Source: an uncultured Bacillota bacterium
Lineage (GTDB): Bacteria > Bacillota_I > Bacilli_A > RF39 > UBA660
Length of the DNA stretch: 48,729 nt
Assembly: GCA_946407495.1 (NCBI GenBank)
Contig: CAMJOB010000006.1
Coordinates: forward strand, 1 to 48,729
Direction of reading: 5' to 3'
In this document: one piece after another, positions 1 through 8,179 of the stretch
Position numbering within the stretch: the first letter of the stretch is position 1
How the letters are laid out: every line of letters starts with the position of its first letter
Made by a program: the position numbers and the translations under genes
Notes under the pieces: model-generated
Database searches by the model: none
The model's input: only the letters and a program-made list of their open reading frames with translations
Told to the model about the DNA's origin: nothing

Positions 1-1142
1 TTATAGTCAGTTACATAATTGAATACATGTGGGAATGCTTGAGCTCCATTGTGGTCTGTAATAGCGATTGCTTTATGTCCCCACTTTATAGCTTGTTTAA
101 CTAAATCTACTTCATCACATAGTCCATCCATTTGACTCATCTTTGTATGGGCATGTAATTCTACTCTTTTTTCTTCAGCAGTATCTTTAATACTGTCATC
201 AGTCTTTTCTATTTTAATAATATCTCGAGCATTTAATACTAACTCTTTAGAGAATGGATCATTCTTAGTATAACCTTTAAACTTATACCAATTACCTACT
301 TTAAATTCTTTACAAAGAGTTTTATATTCTTCATCATCTCTAGAGAATACTTTACAATAAATACTATCCGAGAAATCAGTTATCTTTAAAGTAATAATTT
401 TAAAATCTGTTTTTGCAGATTCGAAATAATCTGTTCCAAATATTTGTCCTTCTACAATAACATTATTATCTTCTCCTAATAATGTTTTAATCTTAATAGG
501 ATCTTCTTTTACATTTCTTCCTAATACAGCATTAGGATCTTTTGCTTCACGACGATATTTCTTTTCAGGAGTTGTTTCTTCTTTAGGAGCAGATGTTTCT
601 TTTAAAGCTTTAACATCAACCTTCTCTACTTCTTGCTCTAACTCATTTTGAATATCAGTCATTATATTTTCTTCATGTCTTACAATTACTTCTATATTAA
701 AGTTATATCCTAGTTTACGATAGAAATTCTCTATTGTTGGAAGACATGCTTCTAATCTTTCTTTTTCTACATCATTAGATGTTACTAATACTAAGAAACC
801 ATCTTCTATTTTTAAGCAATCTTCGTATATTTCTAATACTTTTAGAGATTCCTTACATTGCTCTAAGACAAATGGATAATAAGATAGATATGTATTAATA
901 TCTTGATTTTCTATATTCCAAATAATACTTATTTCTTTAGCATTAGGATCTAATTCATTTTTCTTACTTTCTAATTCTTGTAAAATATCTAAAGGTAGTA
1001 AATCTGTTTTATCAATATAAATATTCCAATTACCATTCTTTTTAGACACAACTATTCTAGATATTTTGGCATCATTAAAATATTGATAATGCTCATTATC
1101 AATATTTATTTTATCTAATAAAATCTTAATTTTTTCATCCAT
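1..1142 (-). CDS. polC: DNA polymerase III PolC-type alpha subunit, N-terminal part (cut by window edge)
   Basis: Replicative Gram-positive DNA polymerase; only the first ~380 of about 1,400 residues lie in the window. Reading the minus strand from ATG 1142 gives an N-terminal PolC_N region, then an OB-fold stretch (around residues 210-310, with VLGRNVKEDPIKIKTL and VEGQIFGTDYFES), then the start of the PHP domain (VELHAHTKMSQMDGLCDE, ITDHNGAQAFPHVF), which is diagnostic for PolC. The start is supported by an AGGAAGGTGGGG ribosome site just upstream. The exonuclease and polymerase domains lie beyond the left edge. It probably shares a transcript with the unknown gene 22 bp upstream. Identification is confident because the PHP and OB order is specific to PolC rather than DnaE. 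Confidence 0.95.
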   Translation of the reverse strand, partial: MDEKIKILLDKINIDNEHYQYFNDAKISRIVVSKKNGNWNIYIDKTDLLPLDILQELESKKNELDPNAKEISIIWNIENQDINTYLSYYPFVLEQCKESLKVLEIYEDCLKIEDGFLVLVTSNDVEKERLEACLPTIENFYRKLGYNFNIEVIVRHEENIMTDIQNELEQEVEKVDVKALKETSAPKEETTPEKKYRREAKDPNAVLGRNVKEDPIKIKTLLGEDNNVIVEGQIFGTDYFESAKTDFKIITLKITDFSDSIYCKVFSRDDEEYKTLCKEFKVGNWYKFKGYTKNDPFSKELVLNARDIIKIEKTDDSIKDTAEEKRVELHAHTKMSQMDGLCDEVDLVKQAIKWGHKAIAITDHNGAQAFPHVFNYVTDY

Positions 1143-1164
1143 CGGAACCCCACCTTCCTGTATT

Positions 1165-1986
1165 TTACTTCTTCTTTTCTCTTATAATATAACGTTGATT
1201 ACGTATAATAAATTCAATAAACTCTTCTAAGTTCATATTGATTAATTCTTTTTCATAGGCGTAGTTCTTTACTTCAAAAGCAATCTTATCACGCATCATA
1301 TATTTTACCATATCTTCTTTTTTTACTCCAAGATACATTAACCAATATGGATATATTTGTTTCTTTATACGGTATAGACTAGCACTACCATCTTTGTAGC
1401 AGCTAGTACCTTTTAATTGTGTTGCAAATTCATTTTTGGTAGCTAGTTCTATTACTGCATCTTTTATTTTTAATGAATCTGCTTCTTTTATAGTTACTTC
1501 TTTTTTTAATATTTCGAATAATACATCTACTAGGAAATCTAAATCATTTTGATATACTTTTCCTATTAGTATTCTTCCAAATTCATCTGATAGAATTATT
1601 GTTTCATGAATATTAAAATCTTTATTAATAATGGAACAGTCATATTTTCTAATTGGTTTTCTTAGTACATCATCTAGCAAGTACTTAATTTTCTTTTTAT
1701 TATTATCCCATAGTTTAATCATTGCTACGCGATATTTTTCAGCATCTTTTTTAACTACTTCAAAGTCTTCACAATCTTTAATAATATTGTAGACAGTATC
1801 ATTGTTAGGTATAAAGTTTTTAGGATCTTCTAAGATTAAAATCTTATCTTCAAATACTTTATTATATTGATTTTTATAGTTCTTCCAGATACTTCTTTTA
1901 GTTTCTATTATATTATCGGTTAGAGAACTTTTAAATAATAAGTTCCATGCTAACACGTAATCATTACATTCCATTTTAATATTCAT
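1165..1986 (-). CDS. Hypothetical protein co-transcribed with polC
   Basis: A 273-residue soluble protein of no family I recognise. I start it at ATG 1986 (MNIKMECNDYVLAW): the frame stays open 22 codons further, but that extension runs over the terminator hairpin of the preceding gene, and a GGAAG site sits before ATG 1986. It is mostly helical and charged, with a GTSCYKDGSASLYRIKKQ segment around residue 210 and a Lys-rich C-terminus. There is no signal peptide or membrane segment. It ends 22 bp before polC, so the two are probably one operon and it could act in replication or be a passive passenger. No function is assigned. Confidence 0.75.
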   Translation of the reverse strand: MNIKMECNDYVLAWNLLFKSSLTDNIIETKRSIWKNYKNQYNKVFEDKILILEDPKNFIPNNDTVYNIIKDCEDFEVVKKDAEKYRVAMIKLWDNNKKKIKYLLDDVLRKPIRKYDCSIINKDFNIHETIILSDEFGRILIGKVYQNDLDFLVDVLFEILKKEVTIKEADSLKIKDAVIELATKNEFATQLKGTSCYKDGSASLYRIKKQIYPYWLMYLGVKKEDMVKYMMRDKIAFEVKNYAYEKELINMNLEEFIEFIIRNQRYIIREKKK

Positions 1987-2023
1987 ATGCACACTTCCAT
2001 CATCTAATATAATCATAACACAC

Positions 2024-2058
2024 AAAAAAAAAGTTGAAAATATTTGCTTCAACTTTTT
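2024..2058 (-). terminator. Rho-independent terminator
   Basis: On the minus strand the stem AAAAGTTGAA / TTCAACTTTT is followed by a run of T. It lies directly after the stop of the acidic tail-anchored gene and before the gene starting at 1986. Confidence 0.8.
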
Positions 2059-2061
2059 TAC

Positions 2062-3135
2062 TTACATCTTCCAAATAAAGTATGCAACTACACCAATAAG
2101 TGCTAGTAACAATAAGGCAAAGAAGATTCTTAATCCTATTGGCATTTTTTCTTCAGTAAAACCATCATCCATTTCACCTTCAAAATCTTCTTTAGATAAA
2201 TCCATACTTCTTGTATAGAAGTCTTCATCAGCTCCTGGTATTTTACCAGTATCTTCAGGTTCTTTTTCTAATTCTTCATTTATCTTTTCTAGATCTTCTT
2301 TACTAATCTTTTGAGGCAATGTATTAGTATCTTCTACAGGTTCATCTTCTTTTACATCAGCTTCATCTACTTCTTCAGTAGGTTCATTATCTTCTTCTAC
2401 AACTGGTTCTTCAGTAGTATCTACTGTTACTCTTACTTCAATACTATCCTCATTATCATTTTCTTCGTCACCATCAGGTCTAACTAGTTCGTCATCATCA
2501 TAAGACATTTTAACTGGAGTTGTATTTTTTAATTCTCCTGTATCTTCTGCTTGAGGTTCTACTTTATCCATCATAGAAGTGGCCATTAACTCACTTAATA
2601 GGTCTACACTAGTATTCTTATCAATTTCACCTGCAAGTGTCTTAGAAGCGATTGTATCTATCAAATCATGTAAGTGATCTTCATCAGGATGAGTAAATCT
2701 TTCTTTTCTTTTTTGACGATACTCTTCTAGTTCATCTTTATTTAAATTCATAAGAATATTGTATTTTTCATTTTTTAATTTACGTTTTTCTTCTTTGTCT
2801 AGATCAGTTCTATTTTTTCTAGCTTCTGCCATTACACTGTTAATGTCATAGACTCTATTTTCTTTAACTTTATATATATTTTTAAATTCTTCTAAGTCTC
2901 TTTTTACTTTTGGGTTAGGCATAATACTAGAGTACTCTCTCATTCTTTGATAGTTCTCTCTAGTTTTTTCACCTTGATTCATGTTCCCTAGGTCATATGT
3001 ATAAGTATTGGTTACATCTGTAAGGTTCGCATATCTGGTATTTTTACCAATATTATCATATAGTTCTTGATTTTTATTTGCTCGACTTAATTTAGGTTCT
3101 TGTTCGTCACCTGAATAACGATCCATTCTTCTCAT
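2062..3135 (-). CDS. Acidic C-terminally membrane-anchored protein of unknown function
   Basis: A 357-residue protein with no recognised domain. The first ~170 residues are charged and Arg/Lys-rich (MRRMDRYSGDEQEPKL; RKNRTDLDKEEKRKLKNE). Residues ~195-320 are very rich in Glu and Asp. The last ~20 residues form a single transmembrane segment (IFFALLLLALIGVVAYFIW), so the bulk is probably cytoplasmic and tail-anchored. I chose ATG 3135 because AGAGGG lies 8 nt upstream; a GTG at 3144 would overlap that ribosome site. It has its own terminator. This architecture recalls division or cell-envelope scaffolds in Bacillota, but that is only an analogy. Confidence 0.8.
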   Translation of the reverse strand: MRRMDRYSGDEQEPKLSRANKNQELYDNIGKNTRYANLTDVTNTYTYDLGNMNQGEKTRENYQRMREYSSIMPNPKVKRDLEEFKNIYKVKENRVYDINSVMAEARKNRTDLDKEEKRKLKNEKYNILMNLNKDELEEYRQKRKERFTHPDEDHLHDLIDTIASKTLAGEIDKNTSVDLLSELMATSMMDKVEPQAEDTGELKNTTPVKMSYDDDELVRPDGDEENDNEDSIEVRVTVDTTEEPVVEEDNEPTEEVDEADVKEDEPVEDTNTLPQKISKEDLEKINEELEKEPEDTGKIPGADEDFYTRSMDLSKEDFEGEMDDGFTEEKMPIGLRIFFALLLLALIGVVAYFIWKM

Positions 3136-3199
3136 ACTATGCACCCTCTTATTATAATTTTAGCATAATAAGCGTGAAAACAAAAGTGATAAATATTCC

Positions 3200-3228
3200 T
3201 TTACGTAAAAGGTATTATTAGTTATAAT
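3200..3228 (+). promoter_or_regulatory. Sigma-A-type promoter of the ferredoxin gene
   Basis: TTTACG (3200-3205), 17-bp spacer, TATAAT (3223-3228), ending 22 bp before the ferredoxin ATG. The -10 is a perfect consensus and the -35 matches 4 of 6. Confidence 0.65.
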
Positions 3229-3250
3229 TAATATGAGGAGGAAAACAAAA

Positions 3251-3439
3251 ATGAAAGTAAAAGTTAATCAAGAAGCTTGCATCGGATGCGGAGCTTGTAC
3301 TGCAATTTGTGATGCTGTATTTGAAATGAACGATGAAGGTTTATCAACTGCTAAAGTTGAAACTGTTGAAGAAGCTAATGCTCAAGAAGTTCGTGATGCA
3401 GCTGATTCTTGCCCTACAGGAGCAATCGTAACTGAGTAA
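3251..3439 (+). CDS. Small iron-sulfur ferredoxin
   Basis: A 62-residue soluble electron carrier. It contains CIGCGACTAIC near the N-terminus (CxxCxxC plus a further Cys) and a distal DSCPTGAI, the ligand pattern of a single-cluster [4Fe-4S] ferredoxin of Bacillus/Clostridium type. The internal region is acidic, as expected for such proteins. An in-frame ATG at 3233 exists, but the strong GAGGAGG site sits 8 nt before ATG 3251, so the shorter form is used. It is monocistronic: its own TATAAT promoter lies upstream and a bidirectional terminator downstream. The partner reductase cannot be told from the context. Confidence 0.93.
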   Translation: MKVKVNQEACIGCGACTAICDAVFEMNDEGLSTAKVETVEEANAQEVRDAADSCPTGAIVTE

Positions 3440-3440
3440 T

Positions 3441-3466
3441 AAAAAAAACACCAAATGGTGTTTTTA
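3441..3466. terminator. Bidirectional terminator between ferredoxin and rluB
   Basis: AACACC-AA-ATGGTGTT stem flanked by A-run on the left and T-run on the right; it serves the two convergent genes. Confidence 0.8.
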
Positions 3467-4177
3467 TTTTTTTAAACTATAAATAATAGATACTTCTTTT
3501 GGAGTTAATTTACGATATTCTCCAGAACCTAAGTCATTAAGTTCAAAGATTCCTACACGGATTCTTTTTAATTTGTCTACTAATATTCCAACACTTTCAA
3601 ACATTCTTTTAACTTGATGATTCTTACCTTCATGAATTGTTATTTCTACGATTGAGGAATTTTTTTCTGGATCAGCCTTTTTTAATTTAACACGTGATGG
3701 TTTAACTTTTTGTCCATCTAGTTCTACTCCGTCTTTTAATTTATTGATTTGTTCGCCTTTAATAATACCATTTAGCTTAGCTACATAAACCTTATCTATA
3801 TTACTCTTTGGATGCATTATAATGTTGGCAAAATCTCCATCATTAGTTAATAGAATAACTCCTGTTGTATCATAATCTAATCTACCTACTGGATAGATTC
3901 TAGCAGATGTTTGAATAAGGTCTACTACAGTTCTACGATTCTTATCATCACTAGTAGTAGTTACAACACCTCTTGGTTTATTTAATAAGTAATATTCTTT
4001 TGTCTCTTTAGCTATTGGTTTACCATTAACCATTATTTCATCATTATCTTTAACTTTAGTACCTAATTCAGTTACAACAGTACCATTTACTTTTACTAAT
4101 CCTTCTAGTATCATTTGTTCTGCTTTTCTTCTAGAAGCTATTCCTGAAGCTGCAATTACTTTTTGTAATCTTTCCAT
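3464..4177 (-). CDS. rluB: RluB/RsuA-family rRNA pseudouridine synthase
   Basis: Converts a specific uridine of ribosomal RNA (most likely 23S helix 89) to pseudouridine. The 237 residues are the usual length. An N-terminal S4 RNA-binding domain (residues 1-60: MERLQKVIAASGIASRRKAE) is followed by the catalytic domain with GRLDYDTTGVILLTNDGD around residue 100, where the Asp of RLD is the catalytic nucleophile, and the family motif EGKNHQVKRMF near residue 185. The start has an AGAGGTG site. It is transcribed alone, convergent with the ferredoxin. The choice between RluB and RsuA specificity is by general similarity only. Confidence 0.9.
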   Translation of the reverse strand: MERLQKVIAASGIASRRKAEQMILEGLVKVNGTVVTELGTKVKDNDEIMVNGKPIAKETKEYYLLNKPRGVVTTTSDDKNRRTVVDLIQTSARIYPVGRLDYDTTGVILLTNDGDFANIIMHPKSNIDKVYVAKLNGIIKGEQINKLKDGVELDGQKVKPSRVKLKKADPEKNSSIVEITIHEGKNHQVKRMFESVGILVDKLKRIRVGIFELNDLGSGEYRKLTPKEVSIIYSLKK

Positions 4178-4234
4178 ACTAACACCTCTTTTTAGCGATA
4201 TAAATTATATCATAGTTTTTATTAATCTTCAATC

Positions 4235-4261
4235 ACTTAATCTATTCTTTCGAATACGTTA
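4235..4261 (+). promoter_or_regulatory. Candidate sigma-K-type sporulation promoter
   Basis: AC (4235-4236), 16 bp, then AATACGTTA (4253-4261), against the known mother-cell sigma-K pattern AC-N16-CATAnnnTA. The stretch 4242-4261 matches, at 18 of 20 positions, the block upstream of the CotY/CotZ-type gene (16582-16601). No sigma-A consensus is obvious here. Confidence 0.45.
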
Positions 4262-4280
4262 TAGTGAAGGAGTTGAATAT

Positions 4281-4508
4281 ATGTATTCTTACCCTATTAG
4301 AAATCAATTTCGTGGAGAACAATTCATTCCTGAGAATGATGAAGATAGATTCTTCTGGGCTCCATTTGTTGTAGGAGGACTTGCTGGTACGGCTTTAGGT
4401 TATGGTATAGCCAATAATAACCAAATGAATCATGGATATTACCCTACACCTTATTATCCACCTTATCCTATGTATGTATATCCTACACAAACAACTTATT
4501 ATTTCTAA
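4281..4508 (+). CDS. Small Tyr/Pro-rich protein, putative spore coat component
   Basis: A 75-residue protein with a central Gly-rich hydrophobic stretch (APFVVGGLAGTALGYG, residues ~28-43) and a C-terminal tail dominated by Tyr and Pro (YYPTPYYPPYPMYVYP). Tyr-rich tails of this sort are common in cross-linked spore coat proteins of Bacillota. The start follows GAAGGAG. It is monogenic with a terminator. Its upstream region shares a 20-bp block with the CotY/CotZ-type gene at 16642, which supports mother-cell expression, so coat function is an inference from composition and promoter, not from homology. Confidence 0.75.
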   Translation: MYSYPIRNQFRGEQFIPENDEDRFFWAPFVVGGLAGTALGYGIANNNQMNHGYYPTPYYPPYPMYVYPTQTTYYF

Positions 4509-4540
4509 AAAAAATAATGACTACTGTCATTATTTTATTT
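4507..4540. terminator. Bidirectional terminator
   Basis: AATAATGA-CTAC-TGTCATTATT hairpin with A-run before and T-rich stretch after, between convergent genes. Confidence 0.75.
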
Positions 4541-4850
4541 CGTCTTTTATTTCATCAATATATTTCTTTAATTGTCTTGATTCAGGTCCTAAGATTATTT
4601 TTAATTGATTATCTATTTCAACTATTCCTTTAGCACCTAATTTTTGAATTCCTTCTTTGTTTGCTTTAGTTACATCATTAAGTGTGACAATGAAGCGAGA
4701 CATATTAGATTCAGCAGAAACAATATTTTTCTTTCCACCTAATAGTTCTACTAATTTATTAAAATCAAGACCGGCATCTTTTTGAGTTGCCTTCATTACT
4801 GCTAATAAAATTACAATTAATATAGCTGCTATAATTACATACTTTAACAT
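4530..4850 (-). CDS. Membrane-tethered PTS EIIB-like domain without the active-site cysteine
   Basis: A 106-residue protein: one N-terminal membrane helix (residues ~2-20, YVIIAAILIVILLAVM) and then a domain resembling glucose-family PTS EIIB (FNKLVELLGGKKNI, SRFIVTLNDV, LGAKGIVEIDNQLKIILGPE, KKYIDEI). In true EIIB the motif is DACxTRLR with a phospho-accepting Cys; here the aligned segment is ESNMSRFI, with Asn in place of Cys. It is therefore unlikely to transfer phosphate and may sense or bind instead. ATG 4850 is chosen because GGTGATG precedes it; an upstream TTG would place coding sequence across a TATAAT. It stands alone with no PTS genes nearby. Confidence 0.75.
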   Translation of the reverse strand: MLKYVIIAAILIVILLAVMKATQKDAGLDFNKLVELLGGKKNIVSAESNMSRFIVTLNDVTKANKEGIQKLGAKGIVEIDNQLKIILGPESRQLKKYIDEIKDEIK

Positions 4851-4885
4851 ATCATCACCAATTACATTATACACTAATAAAAACA

Positions 4886-4913
4886 AAAAAACTAGGAATT
4901 TCCTAGTATTTTT
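4886..4913 (-). terminator. Rho-independent terminator of the T7SS island
   Basis: ACTAGGAA/TTCCTAGT perfect palindrome followed on the minus strand by seven T; it abuts the stop codon of the last DUF4176 gene. Confidence 0.85.
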
Positions 4914-5254
4914 TATTGTTCTGGATTATTTTCTTTCATGTATTTTTCTTTGTAGATATCATAACCACCATTTAGAATTTCAGTAAATTCTTTGTATTGG
5001 TCAGTTTCATATCCCATATGAAGAATTTTATCAATATCTTCATGGTTGAACGCATGAATTACATTAGCTTCTACAATTCCTTCTGGATAAGTACATCCAC
5101 CATATTCATAAATTGTTTTCTTTGCTTCAGTCTCTGTACCATCTTTTTGAATTTGTGTTCCTGTAGGAAATACACAGTAACTTGTAATCATAAGTTCTTT
5201 TTTTGCTCCTTTTAGAAGCACTACTGTTCCAATTGGTAAAAATCTTTCTTTCAT
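4913..5254 (-). CDS. DUF4176 family protein (T7SS-associated), copy 2
   Basis: A 113-residue protein beginning MKERFLPIGTVVLLKGAKKE, with YEYGGCTYPEGIVEANVIHAFNH-type core motifs (read here in two parts around residues 48-72). This is the DUF4176 signature, a family of unknown function that recurs in Bacillota type VII secretion substrate operons. It is nearly identical to the copy at 12777-13115, with changes mainly in the C-terminal 40 residues. It lies 21 bp downstream of the 824-residue substrate, parallel to the arrangement in the other module. There is no signal peptide, so it is likely cytosolic, perhaps a chaperone or regulator for the adjacent large protein; that role is inferred from the repeated pairing. 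Confidence 0.88.
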   Translation of the reverse strand: MKERFLPIGTVVLLKGAKKELMITSYCVFPTGTQIQKDGTETEAKKTIYEYGGCTYPEGIVEANVIHAFNHEDIDKILHMGYETDQYKEFTEILNGGYDIYKEKYMKENNPEQ

Positions 5255-5275
5255 ATTACCCCTCCTCTTTCTTTT

Positions 5276-7750
5276 TTAATAATTTTCAACAACTTCGTAT
5301 TCGTTGTTATTGTTATTGTCATTATAATCATTTCCGAAATCATTTTCGAAATCTGAACTAATGATTTCGTAATCTTCATCAGATTCTTCTTGTTCTTCTT
5401 CTTTGTCCTTATCTTTCTTATCCATAATAATTTTTGCACCAATTCCAGCAGCTGCTGCGGCACTTAATGCTGCAGATGTTGGAATAACAAAATTATTTGC
5501 TTTTTCTTCAGTAACTTCTTCTTCATCACTTTCAGCAATACGGATAGTTTCTGTTTTATTTGTTTTATTCTTTGTTATTGAAGAAGCTAATGTTCCTTTT
5601 GTATCTTGTTCTCCGATTGTACCATCACTAGTTACTGCAGAACTTCCACTGAATGAATATCCACTACCTGAATATCCACCACCTCCGTGTGTAGATCCAC
5701 TACTTCCTAGTGTTGTTGTTGAAACATTATTTTGAGCAAGAGAACCTTCAATTTGAGGTTTATTAACTGGATATTTACTACCACCACCAACAACTGCTGT
5801 TGAAGTAGGATATTGATAAGCAGATGGCCCTGTTGCTGGTCCTGTTGAAGTACCACCTACTTTTACACCTGAATCAGAAGTTGTAGTCTTAGTTGTAGTT
5901 GTTGTTGTACTTGTTGTCGGTTTTGTATTTGTTGATTTAATAGTACCAATACTTGTTGCTAAACTACTAGCTGGATTATACGTACTTGTTGTACCTGATG
6001 ATGTGTTACTAAATGATCTTCCTCCACTACCAGTGTTGTGTGTAGGCTCTACTGTAGATGTTGTAGTGTTAGTTGTTGCTTTATTTGTATTATTAATTTT
6101 ATTATTATATTTTTCTGTTTCTGTTTGGATTGCTTTTGTTAATGTTTCTCCAGTTGCTTGACTAACATTTATAGCATGTCCTGTATATGTTGTATTAGTA
6201 GTTACAGCTTTACTACCGTATCTTGCAACATTTTGTGCTGAATTAGTCGAATTATTTGAAGCACCTGAATACTGTGTTTCATAATATGGTTCTATTTTTA
6301 CAGCAGGTTTAGCTAATTCAGCAACTTTTTCTGCGATTTTAACTTTTGCTGCAGTATTTTCATTAGTATTTTTAATAGATTGAAGTGTTTCTGCTCCAAA
6401 TTGAGCACTCAATGGTGCACTAGCTGCAAGTTTATCTACTGCAGGTGGAACAACCTTTATTCCAAAATTACTTAATTGGTTGTATGAATTAGTTGCATAC
6501 GAAGCAGTTCCTCCAACTGATGATGTACCAGTTACCTTATCTCCTAATTCTCCTAAGTCAGCATAGTTGCTAAGATCCTTAACTATCGCATCTTGACTAT
6601 GTGTAAAGTTTTCTGTTTTCAAATTCTTTGCACTTATTTTATCTAGCTCCATTGAAGTCTTTTGCGTAACTTCTCCTTTTCCATAATCCTTGGCTTTTTG
6701 TCCTAATATTTGTTCAGCATCTCCTGAATTATTAAATTCTCCCTCATCTTGAGTATCTATTTTCTTCGCTTGGTCACTGAAAGATTTTATTCTACCATCC
6801 ATTGTTTTAATTTGTTGTTTTACTAATTTCATTTCTGCAACTGTCTCAGTAGATGGATTACTTTCTGCTTTTAGTTTATTATATCGCTCAATTAAATCCT
6901 TTCTTTCATCTTCCATTTTATGAAGGTGATCATTTTTAATTTTATCCCCAATTCTACCAGCAGCATAGGCAATACTACCTTGAATTACGCCTCTTTTAAC
7001 TCCTTGGAATACTGCCTCATTAAATGTCTTCCCTTGAAGTAATGATGTTTCAGTCCCAGAACCTAATCCACCTACACCGGCTACAACTGCATTAATTCCA
7101 GTTTCACCTATGTTAACTATTTTCGTATGTTCGGCAACTCCACCGGCCATTTTACCAATTGCAATATATCCTAATGCAGTTCCAAAACCTTTACAAATAT
7201 TAGCCATTGTACCATTAGCACTCATTGCACTATATTTATTAACAAATTGACCAACACCTGTTTTATCTGTATATAAATTTGACATAATTGAACCAGCAAA
7301 ATCATATTTAATTGCATCAGCAATCACATTTTGTGATGCTGTACCGGCAAAGCAATCAAATATACCACATCCGAAACCGACTAAACTTAAGCAAGCATCT
7401 CCCATATTTTCAAATGCAGCTATAAATCCTTCACCAATTTTTGCAAGTCCCATTCCCATTGTTGCAAATACTTTTTTATACCATGGGGCGTTATTATATT
7501 CTTGAATCTCTGCACATTTTCCTTCAATAGCATTTTTTAATTCATTTATATAATTTCTTCCACTTTCAGGGAATCCACAAATTATCTTTCTATTTTCTCC
7601 GACATCAATATATGCTCCACCTTGAACTTGTGAAAGATAATCAAAACCAGCATTTAATGCAGCTTCAGTTTGTGAAAGTGCACTATACGCTTGCTCTAAT
7701 CTACTTATTGAATTTTTTATTGTTTCTTCTTTATAAACGAATCTTGCCAT
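5276..7750 (-). CDS. Large putative T7SS substrate, class 1, with shared C-terminal anchor module (824 aa)
   Basis: Paralogue of the 723-residue protein at 13130. Residues 1-90 are a helical WXG-like segment ending in EYNNAPWYKKVFATMG. Residues ~95-250 are Gly/Ala-rich and partly hydrophobic, with AGVGGLGSGTE, GKTFNEAVFQGVKRG and ANICKGFGTALGYIAIGK motifs shared with the paralogue. A charged coiled-coil-like stretch (~265-330) and a long Thr/Ser/Asn/Gly low-complexity linker (~500-715) follow, including STHGGGGYSGSGYSF. From residue 719 comes the common module: GTLASSITKN, a hydrophobic IPTSAALSAAAAAGIGAK, then a very acidic, Asn-rich tail. There is no toxin motif. It follows a WXG100-like pair and precedes DUF4176. 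Export by T7SS is inferred from this context. Confidence 0.85.
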   Translation of the reverse strand: MARFVYKEETIKNSISRLEQAYSALSQTEAALNAGFDYLSQVQGGAYIDVGENRKIICGFPESGRNYINELKNAIEGKCAEIQEYNNAPWYKKVFATMGMGLAKIGEGFIAAFENMGDACLSLVGFGCGIFDCFAGTASQNVIADAIKYDFAGSIMSNLYTDKTGVGQFVNKYSAMSANGTMANICKGFGTALGYIAIGKMAGGVAEHTKIVNIGETGINAVVAGVGGLGSGTETSLLQGKTFNEAVFQGVKRGVIQGSIAYAAGRIGDKIKNDHLHKMEDERKDLIERYNKLKAESNPSTETVAEMKLVKQQIKTMDGRIKSFSDQAKKIDTQDEGEFNNSGDAEQILGQKAKDYGKGEVTQKTSMELDKISAKNLKTENFTHSQDAIVKDLSNYADLGELGDKVTGTSSVGGTASYATNSYNQLSNFGIKVVPPAVDKLAASAPLSAQFGAETLQSIKNTNENTAAKVKIAEKVAELAKPAVKIEPYYETQYSGASNNSTNSAQNVARYGSKAVTTNTTYTGHAINVSQATGETLTKAIQTETEKYNNKINNTNKATTNTTTSTVEPTHNTGSGGRSFSNTSSGTTSTYNPASSLATSIGTIKSTNTKPTTSTTTTTTKTTTSDSGVKVGGTSTGPATGPSAYQYPTSTAVVGGGSKYPVNKPQIEGSLAQNNVSTTTLGSSGSTHGGGGYSGSGYSFSGSSAVTSDGTIGEQDTKGTLASSITKNKTNKTETIRIAESDEEEVTEEKANNFVIPTSAALSAAAAAGIGAKIIMDKKDKDKEEEQEESDEDYEIISSDFENDFGNDYNDNNNNNEYEVVENY

Positions 7751-7812
7751 ATGCCCTCCTATGTTTAACTCTAGGGTTGGAGTTTTATTCTTTTTGTTGT
7801 TTTATGTATTGC

Positions 7813-7866
7813 ATAGTAAAGGGAGAAATAACTTTCTCCACTTACTATACACTGCATAAATGCAGT
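7813..7866 (-). promoter_or_regulatory. Tandem RNA hairpins after the WXG100-like pair, copy 2
   Basis: On the minus strand ACTGCAT-TT-ATGCAGT (7851-7866) is followed by a long stem ATAGTAAG / TTTACTAT with an inner GGAGAAA / TTTCTCC (7813-7848). No T-run follows the second hairpin, so it looks more like an mRNA processing, stabilising or partial attenuation element than a full terminator. The single base that differs between the two copies falls in the loop. Confidence 0.6.
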
Positions 7867-7878
7867 ATATATTTTTTA

Positions 7879-8151
7879 TTATTCTCCACTATATTTTAGT
7901 GCAGCTTCTACAGCCATTCTTAAGTTTGTTGCAGATTGTTTCATTTCTGCCATTGCTTCTGGTACGTCTGATCCATAATATTGGCACCAGTTATTTTTTA
8001 CTTCATCTGACCATGTAGTTTCAATTCCATCTGGAATGTTTCTTTTGATTGCTGCATCTAATGTTTCCATACAGCTTTCCATTGTTTCTACAATGCTATC
8101 GATTTGTGCAGCATCTTCTGTTGCTGCTCCTGGAGTAATTGTAATATTCAT
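7879..8151 (-). CDS. WXG100-like T7SS small protein B, copy 2
   Basis: A 90-residue helical-hairpin protein, identical to the product of 15827-16099. Helix 1 (residues ~10-38) carries AAQIDSIVETMESCMETLDA. The central turn has TTWSDEVKNNWCQYYG, so a Trp sits where the WXG motif is expected but WSD replaces WxG. Helix 2 runs from about residue 60 and ends KYSGE. Length, fold pattern and context fit an ESX/WXG100-superfamily secreted small protein. It lies 28 bp downstream of protein A, so A and B probably form a heterodimer in the same transcript. The assignment is by pattern, not by search. Confidence 0.82.
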   Translation of the reverse strand: MNITITPGAATEDAAQIDSIVETMESCMETLDAAIKRNIPDGIETTWSDEVKNNWCQYYGSDVPEAMAEMKQSATNLRMAVEAALKYSGE

Positions 8152-8179
8152 ATCTTAATCAACACCTTTCTTAAAAATT

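Noticed and set aside
1987-2052. N-terminal extension of the 273-aa gene to 2052
   Set aside because: It runs across the terminator hairpin of the previous gene and has no ribosome site.
5403-5735. Open frame on the plus strand opposite the 824-aa gene
   Set aside because: It mirrors the Ser/Gly/Ala-rich C-terminal repeats of the real gene, has no ribosome site and no protein-like motif.
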